Source: Devosia rhizoryzae (GTDB taxonomy: Bacteria > Pseudomonadota > Alphaproteobacteria > Rhizobiales > Devosiaceae). Taken from it: a stretch of DNA of 64,000 bases. Of this stretch, positions 58,035-64,000 are shown piece by piece (position 1 is the stretch's first letter; each line of letters starts with the position of its first letter). The stretch covers positions 1 to 64,000 of the forward strand of contig NZ_CP068046.1 of the NCBI RefSeq assembly GCF_016698665.1. The letters run 5' to 3'. A model generated the notes under the pieces. It was given only the letters and a program-made list of their open reading frames with translations. It did not search any database and was not told the origin of the DNA. The translations under genes were made by a program, and so were the position numbers.

Positions 58035-59090
58035 CTAGGCGAGGCGAAGGTCGTCGGCACCGAACAGGTGGACGCGCGACGAGTCGGGGACGATGTGAAT
58101 GGTCTCGCCTTCCTTGGCAGTGATGCGGTCGCGGAACACGCCGACCACGACGCTGCTGCCAATGCGCAGCTGCACCATGGTTTCGGCTCCGGTTGGTTCG
58201 ACCAGTTGCACGACCGCCGGAATGCCGTCGCCATTGCCCAGCGCCAGATGTTCCGGCCGAATGCCGTAGGTGAGCTTTTGCCCGTCGCTAACAACCGTTG
58301 CTGATGGCAGCGGCAGGGTGACCCCGTCATTGCTGACGAATGCGCTGCCTCGAACGCTGCCCTCGATGAAGTTCATCGAGGGAGAACCAATAAAGGCGGC
58401 GACGAACTTGTTGGCCGGCTTGTCGTAGAGATTGAGCGGCGTATCGGCCTGCTCGACCTTGCCGTCGCGCATCACGACGATCTTGTCGGCCATGGTCATG
58501 GCTTCGATCTGGTCGTGGGTGACATAGATCATCGTTGTCTTGAGACGATGCTGCAGCGACTTGATCTCGGAGCGCATCTCGACGCGCAGCTTGGCATCGA
58601 GATTGGACAGCGGTTCGTCGAACAGGAAGACCTGCGGATTGCGCACGATAGCGCGGCCCATGGCAACGCGCTGGCGCTGGCCGCCCGAGAGTTGCTTGGG
58701 AAAGCGCTTGAGCATGGGCGTGAGGCCCAGGATCTCGGCGGCTTTGGCGATACGAGCATCGCGCTCGGTCTTGTCCAGTCCCTTGAGCTTGAGCGAGAAG
58801 GCCATGTTATCTGCTACTGTCATGTGCGGATAAAGCGCGTAGCTCTGGAACACCATGGCGATGTCGCGGTCCTTGGCGCTGACATCGTTGACGACGCGCT
58901 GGCCGATGCGGATCTGGCCGCCCGAGATTTCCTCAAGCCCCGCGATCATGCGTAGCAAGGTGGACTTGCCGCAGCCCGAGGGGCCGACCAGCACGACGAA
59001 CTCGCCGTCCTCGATATCGATATCGACGCCATGGATGACGTCCACCGGTCCATAGGACTTGCGAACGCCGTTAATGCTGACTGAGGTCAT
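58035..59090 (-). CDS. CUT1 ABC transporter ATPase (UgpC/MalK type)
   Basis: A 351-residue ATPase with Walker A GPSGCGKST, MVFQSYALYPHMTV, LSGGQRQRVAMGR, Walker B VFLFDEPLSNLD and YVTHD. C-terminal OB/TOBE region from about residue 240. It resembles the ATPase at 44526 but is a separate copy for this importer. Confidence 0.92.
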   Translation of the reverse strand: MTSVSINGVRKSYGPVDVIHGVDIDIEDGEFVVLVGPSGCGKSTLLRMIAGLEEISGGQIRIGQRVVNDVSAKDRDIAMVFQSYALYPHMTVADNMAFSLKLKGLDKTERDARIAKAAEILGLTPMLKRFPKQLSGGQRQRVAMGRAIVRNPQVFLFDEPLSNLDAKLRVEMRSEIKSLQHRLKTTMIYVTHDQIEAMTMADKIVVMRDGKVEQADTPLNLYDKPANKFVAAFIGSPSMNFIEGSVRGSAFVSNDGVTLPLPSATVVSDGQKLTYGIRPEHLALGNGDGIPAVVQLVEPTGAETMVQLRIGSSVVVGVFRDRITAKEGETIHIVPDSSRVHLFGADDLRLA

Positions 59091-59124
59091 GAGCTTGGTC
59101 CCATGGAAAAGAGGAGAGGGCGGG

Positions 59125-60018
59125 TCATCCCTTGACTGCGCCGCCGAGGATGCCGCGCACGAAATAGCGCTGCAGCGAGATAATAAGGAGGATTGGCACC
59201 GCGACCGAAAGGAAGGTTGCGGCCATTAGCGGGCCCTGGCCTTGCGTGGTCTGCGCCACGAGCCCGGCCAGGTTGACGGTGATCGGCGGCGACATGCCCG
59301 AACCGCCCATGAAGAGCAGCGGGATCAGCAGGTCGTTCCACGACCAGAGGAAAGCCATGATGCCGAGCGACGCCATGATCGGGCGCGACAGCGGCAGCAC
59401 GATTGAAACGAAAGTTCGCAGTTCCGAAGCGCCATCGAGATAGGCGCTTTCATAGAGCTCCTGCGGAATGGAGGCCAGAAATCCGCGCAACAGGAAGATG
59501 CCGAAGGGCAAAGTGAAGCCGACCTGATAGAGCCAGATGCCCGGAATAGTGCCCGACAGGCCCACCGCATTGTAAAGGCGCAGCAAGGGCACGAGCGTGA
59601 TCTGCGGCGGCGTGATCAGCAGCGCCACCAGCAGCAGCGATAGTGCTGTGCGGCCCGGAAATTTCATCCGCACCAGGGCATAGGCGCCGATCATTGAAAG
59701 AATGACGGTGAGGATCGTGGAGGGAATGGCTATCGCAAGCGAGGTGCCAAGGCTTGCTCCGACGCGCAACTGGTCAAGCGCCAGAAGGTAATTGTCGGCC
59801 GTCAGCACTGGACGAGCGAAAACGGTCCACCAACCCGAGCTGGCCGTGTCGATCTGCGGCCGGAATGAAGAGATCAGCAGCGCCAGGATCGGCATGAACC
59901 AGAAGGCAATGAACAGCACGACCACGAGGTGGACGAGCCACTTCAACCACTTGCCCTGGCTGGAACCTGCGCCAGTCGTTGCCAATGTCGCTGGCGTCTG
60001 AACGGTCGCGTCGGTCAT
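59125..60018 (-). CDS. CUT1 ABC transporter permease (MalG-like)
   Basis: A 297-residue permease with six helices and the EAA motif ELYESAYLDGASELRTF. Start overlaps the stop of the other permease by 4 bases. Gap of 34 bases to the ATPase gene. Confidence 0.9.
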   Translation of the reverse strand: MTDATVQTPATLATTGAGSSQGKWLKWLVHLVVVLFIAFWFMPILALLISSFRPQIDTASSGWWTVFARPVLTADNYLLALDQLRVGASLGTSLAIAIPSTILTVILSMIGAYALVRMKFPGRTALSLLLVALLITPPQITLVPLLRLYNAVGLSGTIPGIWLYQVGFTLPFGIFLLRGFLASIPQELYESAYLDGASELRTFVSIVLPLSRPIMASLGIMAFLWSWNDLLIPLLFMGGSGMSPPITVNLAGLVAQTTQGQGPLMAATFLSVAVPILLIISLQRYFVRGILGGAVKG

Positions 60019-60992
60019 GACCGTGCCTCCGAGCGGAACTGGAATATGTTGATGAAGGCGATCGGCAGCGCGCTGAAAAGCAGGATCACAGCAATGGCGC
60101 TGGCATGGCCAAGATTGCTGGCCGCGAACAGCTCGTAATAGAGCCGATTGGCGATCACGTCGGTGCCGAAATTGCCGTTGGTCATGACATAGACGATGTC
60201 AAAGACCTTGAGCGCGGCGATGATCATGGTTGTCAGCACCACCAGCACGGATGGCAGGATGTTGGGCAGGACGATCGAAAAGAACACCCGCCATTCGCCC
60301 GCGCCATCGAGCCGTGCCGCCTCGATCATTTCGGTGCCGACATTCTTGATGGCCGAGGAAAGGATCAGCGTTGCGATCCCCAGCTGCAGCCAAACGGCGA
60401 TGAAGATCAGCGAGAGATTATTGACGACAGGCTGGATCAGCCAGGGCACGGGCCGCATGCCGAAGAGCCCTAGAAAGGCGTTGAACGTGCCGATCTGCGG
60501 CGTTCCGGCCGGCTGAAAGGAATACATCTGCGTCCAGATCACCGACCCAGCCGTAAAGGAAATGGCAGTCGGAAGGAGCACGATGGTCATCGCCAGCGGC
60601 TCGTACTTGACCTTGTCGAACAGCGTCGCCGCAGCCAGGGCCAGCACGACCGTGATGATGGGGAAAGCAATCAGCCAGATGATGTTGTTCTGAACGATGC
60701 CCAGCATGGAGCCGGAAAAGGCCCAGGCGTAGTTCTCGAAGCCGATATAGCTGGCCGCGCGGGCATCCATGAGCGAGGTGCCTAGGGTCACGATCACCGG
60801 AAAGATCAGGATCGTTGCGGCAAGGGCGATGGGCAGGAGCAGCCACACCCAGGGGCGTAGTCGCTGACCCGCACGTACAGGCATGAGGGAGAGCATGCCT
60901 TCCCCAGCGCCGAGAGCCAGGTATACCAGGATCGGTATGCCAATAGCTCCGGCGACAATGAGAAGCAGTACGATGGCAAGCGGGTCACTCAT
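60015..60992 (-). CDS. CUT1 ABC transporter permease (MalF-like)
   Basis: A 325-residue permease with an extra N-terminal hydrophobic helix and the EAA motif MIEAARLDGAGEWRVFF. Starts 30 bases after the binding-protein gene. Confidence 0.9.
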   Translation of the reverse strand: MSDPLAIVLLLIVAGAIGIPILVYLALGAGEGMLSLMPVRAGQRLRPWVWLLLPIALAATILIFPVIVTLGTSLMDARAASYIGFENYAWAFSGSMLGIVQNNIIWLIAFPIITVVLALAAATLFDKVKYEPLAMTIVLLPTAISFTAGSVIWTQMYSFQPAGTPQIGTFNAFLGLFGMRPVPWLIQPVVNNLSLIFIAVWLQLGIATLILSSAIKNVGTEMIEAARLDGAGEWRVFFSIVLPNILPSVLVVLTTMIIAALKVFDIVYVMTNGNFGTDVIANRLYYELFAASNLGHASAIAVILLFSALPIAFINIFQFRSEARS

Positions 60993-61022
60993 TTCAGCGC
61001 CGTCCGGGTGTGGCTAAGGGGA

Positions 61023-62336
61023 TCACTCGGTGGTGGCTTCGATGCCGGCGAGGATGTTGTCGAGATCGCCGGGATTCTGCATGTAGCTCACGATCGCCTT
61101 GTAATAGGCTGAGCCGGTAGCAGCGCCGTTGAGCACGTTCGGGCCAGCTGCGAACTGGACGTCGCCGCTGAGATACTCAGAAGCGATCTTCTGCAGCAGC
61201 GGGCTTGGGTAGACGTCGGCCGAAACGTTCTGGTTGGCAACCGGCCAACGGTTGAGCGAAGCCAGGTAAGTCTGGGCCGGCGTCGAGGCGATATACTGGA
61301 GGAACGCCTTGGTCGCCGCATCATCGGTGAAGCCGACGCTGATGGCGGACTGGAAGAGTTCGTTGCCGTAGAACGCCGGATCGCTTGCCGGAACGCGGAA
61401 GAAGTCGATGTTGTCGCCCGGAACGGCAGTTTCGCCGATCAGGCCCGGAACCCACGCACCCCAGAGTGAAATCTGGCAGGTCGCCGGATCGGTGACGAGG
61501 CCGGTATAGCCGGTCGAGATCGGGGTCGAAAGCGCGCCGATGACGCCGCCCTGGACGTGGCTGTCCTGCATAACGACGCGGCCGAACTCTTCAAACGCCC
61601 ACTTCACCTCTTCGCTGGTCCAAGGCAGTTCGCCCGAACCCCACTGGGCATAAAGCTCGGGGCCGTACTTCTTGAGGAAGATGTTGTCGACGATCTGCGC
61701 GCCCGGGAAGCCGCTGCCGGCACCGGCATTTTGCGCCGCGCACCAGACGGCGTTGCCCGCTTTAGCCTGTTCATTGGTCCAATCGACGATCGCCTGCCAA
61801 TCCTGCGGCGCTTCGGGGCCGGTATAGCTCTTGGGATTGTACCAGACCATGAAGGGGTTCATGCCCTGATAGACGCCGAAGACCTTGCCGTCATAGGAAG
61901 CTGTTTCGAGCAGCATTTCACCGAAATTGGCGGTGAGTTCATCGCCGAACGCGGCAGTCAGGTCGACCAGCTGGCCGTTCTCGGCCAGATCGATGGCTTC
62001 ACCCAACTGGATGTCGGCGACGTTGGGCGGGTTACCGGCCTGGATGCGCGACTGGACGATGGCGGTGATGTCCTGAGTGCCGGTATAGCGAACCTCGATG
62101 CCGGTGGCTTCACTGAACGCTGCGTAGACGTCCTGCAAGGTCTGGCCTTCAGCCCCGCTGTTCTGGCCGATGACTTCGACATAGCCGCCCGGCTCGATGC
62201 CTTCGGCAATGCGCTTGGCCTCGGCGACAGCCGCGTCGCGGTACTGATTGGCATCCTGTGCCAGAGCGGCAGCGCTGGAAACGGCAGACAGCGCAACGCC
62301 AAGAGCGGCCATGGCGGCCAGCTTGTTCATGATCAT
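61023..62336 (-). CDS. CUT1 sugar-binding protein
   Basis: A 437-residue solute-binding protein with signal peptide (residues 1-26, AAALAQ). The mature part begins DANQYRDAAVAEAKRI and has VRYTGTQDITAIVQSRI, typical of alpha-glucoside-type binding proteins (AglE-like). First gene of the minus-strand operon; start ATG 62336 has GGAGG 7 bases upstream. Ligand possibly a glucoside; unproven. Confidence 0.88.
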   Translation of the reverse strand: MIMNKLAAMAALGVALSAVSSAAALAQDANQYRDAAVAEAKRIAEGIEPGGYVEVIGQNSGAEGQTLQDVYAAFSEATGIEVRYTGTQDITAIVQSRIQAGNPPNVADIQLGEAIDLAENGQLVDLTAAFGDELTANFGEMLLETASYDGKVFGVYQGMNPFMVWYNPKSYTGPEAPQDWQAIVDWTNEQAKAGNAVWCAAQNAGAGSGFPGAQIVDNIFLKKYGPELYAQWGSGELPWTSEEVKWAFEEFGRVVMQDSHVQGGVIGALSTPISTGYTGLVTDPATCQISLWGAWVPGLIGETAVPGDNIDFFRVPASDPAFYGNELFQSAISVGFTDDAATKAFLQYIASTPAQTYLASLNRWPVANQNVSADVYPSPLLQKIASEYLSGDVQFAAGPNVLNGAATGSAYYKAIVSYMQNPGDLDNILAGIEATTE

Positions 62337-62408
62337 AATGGTTCCTCCGTTGTCGGTTTCAAGTCAGCCGATCAGGGCCGTCGTACCAACTGTAACAATT
62401 ATCACGCA

Positions 62409-62457
62409 TGTTGACACTTATATGTCAACACTGATCTAATAACGTCAAAATTGACGT
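62409..62457. promoter_or_regulatory. Overlapping divergent promoters with two perfect operator palindromes
   Basis: Palindrome 1, TGTTGACA/TGTCAACA, spans 62409-62430 with a 6-base centre. Palindrome 2, ACGTCAA/TTGACGT, spans 62442-62457 with a 2-base centre. TTGACA (62411) with TCTAAT (62435, 18 bases on) makes a plus-strand promoter for the ROK gene; on the minus strand, TTGACA from 62428 faces a GATAAT-like box toward the importer. Both palindromes share TTGAC half-sites, so one dimeric repressor could shut both directions. Confidence 0.65.
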
Positions 62458-62470
62458 ATATAGGCAGCCG

Positions 62471-63622
62471 ATGGAAATGATTGATGCTCTTCAAAGTTCG
62501 GCGCGACAGCGCGAATTCGATGCCGATGCCATTACGCTTCTTGAGGCCTTGCGGCGTGGTCCCAGGAGTCGCGCGGAACTGGCTAACACTATCGGGTGGT
62601 CGCGAAATACCGTCGCCGCCAAGCTTGCGTCCTTGATTGACGCTGGCTGGGTTATCGAGATCAACGATTCGCAGGGGGATCGCGGGCGACCTTTTACCCG
62701 CTACGGCCTCAATCCGGTGGCCACCCATATCTTTGTGGCGCGCTTTGACGCGGAAAGCGTAACGGCGGCGCTCACCCAGCTCAACGGCAACGTGCTCGAT
62801 TGGGAGCAGCGCGACCTTCCTCAAGCGCAGGGGCCGGAAACGGCCATTCGCACGCTGGACGAAATGCTGGAAGCAATCTGCGGCCGTACCGGCATTTCCC
62901 GCTACCAGATCGGTGCCACGATTGTGGGGGTTCCGGGACCCGTATCGGAGATGCGGCGGACCGTGCCTTGGTCGAAGGTGGGCGTGTTGCCGGCCGACCT
63001 CGCTGCGCATTTCGGCATGAAAGTGGCAGTCGAGAACGATGCCAACATCATGGCTCTGGGCGTGCAACTCGAACATCCCGAAGCGGAGTCCGTGCTCTTT
63101 CTGCTGGTGGAAACCGGCATCGGCGCTGGTCTCGTCTTCGGAGGACACCTGCATCGGGGTTTTGGCGGCTGGGCCGGTGAGGTTGGCCACATTCCCGTTG
63201 CGGCAGGCGGCAACATTCCCTGCATCTGCGGCAATCGCGGCTGCCTTGCCAATGTCGCTTCCAACCCCGTACTGCTGCGGTCGATATCGACGCCAGAACG
63301 GCCTCTTAATACCGTCGAGGATTTGCGCGCCGCTGTTATCGATGGCGATACGGCAGCCATCGTCGCTCTACGCGAAGCAGGACGTCACATCGGCGAAGCA
63401 ATCACCGGCCTTGTCGTCGGCCTTGCCCCCGACATCATCAGCGTCGGCGGCAACATCGCCCAAGTCGGCGACCACGTGATCGCCGGCATCCGCGAAACCC
63501 TTTCCACGCGTACGCCCCCGGCCATCTCCTCGCATCTGCGTATCATGGGGGCACCCGAGCATAACCGCACGGGTGTGAAGGGCGCGACCGAGTTGGCGCT
63601 TGATCTGCTTTTCCAGCTCTAA
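62471..63622 (+). CDS. ROK-family transcriptional regulator
   Basis: A 383-residue NagC/XylR-type protein. N-terminal winged helix-turn-helix (SRAELANTIGWSRNTVAAKL), then the sugar-kinase-like ROK fold. The zinc motif reads CICGNRGCL, and GEVGHIPV contains a conserved His. It is divergent from the importer operon and next to two palindromes, so it probably represses it until a sugar binds. The first ATG at 62471 is 13 bases after palindrome 2. Confidence 0.88.
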   Translation: MEMIDALQSSARQREFDADAITLLEALRRGPRSRAELANTIGWSRNTVAAKLASLIDAGWVIEINDSQGDRGRPFTRYGLNPVATHIFVARFDAESVTAALTQLNGNVLDWEQRDLPQAQGPETAIRTLDEMLEAICGRTGISRYQIGATIVGVPGPVSEMRRTVPWSKVGVLPADLAAHFGMKVAVENDANIMALGVQLEHPEAESVLFLLVETGIGAGLVFGGHLHRGFGGWAGEVGHIPVAAGGNIPCICGNRGCLANVASNPVLLRSISTPERPLNTVEDLRAAVIDGDTAAIVALREAGRHIGEAITGLVVGLAPDIISVGGNIAQVGDHVIAGIRETLSTRTPPAISSHLRIMGAPEHNRTGVKGATELALDLLFQL

Positions 63623-64000
63623 ATACTTTTGTTCTTGAGAGAGGCGCGAAACGACTTGAACGGCCGGGCTGGGCGCTGACCTGCCATTGGCAGGTAGTTG
63701 TCGGCTCCAAAGCTATCCACCCCGTTCAGCTGCCAAGACTCACCTCCTTGTGGCATCAGGCTCTTCAAACGAGGTTGCTGGGCTTTCCTCCTCTTGCCCT
63801 GTTGCCGTGAGGGCACGGTGGGCGCTCCCTTGGGGGAGGTTTGCACATTGTTCATTGCCCGCCTCTAGATTGGTCGGTACTTTATCGATTAATGGGGCGA
63901 GCTGCCGGAAGGCGGCCTGTTCCGCGCGTGCTGGAGAGTGCAGTGTTTGAGTTGTGGCGCGGCGCTGGGGGCAGGACTTCTTGAGGTTGGCTCGGCAACA
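63623..64000. other. Right-edge region without a supported gene
   Basis: A 78-residue minus-strand frame (63619-63855) has a plausible GAGGCGGG before its ATG but a low-complexity, basic sequence without similarity that I can see; it also overlaps the ROK stop. A plus-strand frame covers the same bases. I call neither. Confidence 0.4.

Noticed and set aside
63619..63855. 78-residue minus-strand ORF at the right edge
   Set aside because: Basic, low-complexity translation that overlaps the ROK stop; no support besides a moderate ribosome site.

Overview
The window looks like a chromosomal segment of a GC-rich alphaproteobacterium of the order Hyphomicrobiales, possibly Devosia or a close relative. 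This is inferred from gene content and codon style (CUT1/CUT2 sugar importers, GFOR-like oxidoreductase, DUF599, bacterioferritin with its ferredoxin, palindromic intergenic repeats); no database search was possible.

Layout. 1-1.1 kb: end of an unknown gene and an HNH nuclease. 1.1-10 kb: core genes for a large MscS-type channel, a lytic transglycosylase, two paralogous alpha/beta hydrolases flanking a VOC protein and the bfd-bfr iron pair, a DUF599 membrane protein and an aldo/keto reductase. 10.18 kb: an initiator tRNA (fMet) whose 3' end is the attachment site of a 15.7-kb integrative island (10216-25993) bounded by 46-bp direct repeats. The island carries a tyrosine integrase, an AlpA-like regulator, a primase-helicase with nearby iteron-like repeats, and a defence cargo: a tightly packed operon of adenine methyltransferase, dual-GHKL histidine kinase, receiver-like protein and unknown protein, facing a small PD-(D/E)XK-like gene; a Septu-like ATPase/HNH pair; and two divergent copies of an unrecognised family.

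26-45.6 kb: plant-sugar catabolism. Isomerase, FGGY kinase and split transketolase form a four-gene coupled operon that matches the D-apiose pathway, divergent from a CUT2 importer with DUF2291 lipoprotein, DeoR regulator and binding protein. Next come a GH140-like (apiosidase-like) hydrolase, a LacI regulator, a cytoplasmic GH78 alpha-L-rhamnosidase and a CUT1 importer. Read together, they suggest uptake and intracellular breakdown of apiose- and rhamnose-containing plant glycans or glycosides.

46-55.5 kb: a Tat-exported GFOR-like oxidoreductase, a decayed PAS-kinase fragment, and a complete kdp potassium-ATPase operon (an extra tiny membrane ORF, kdpF, A, B, C, D, E). 55.5-63.6 kb: a sugar locus with GMC oxidoreductase, TIM-barrel isomerase-like protein and CUT1 importer, divergent from a ROK repressor with two perfect palindromes in the shared promoter. 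The last 380 bp hold no gene I can support.
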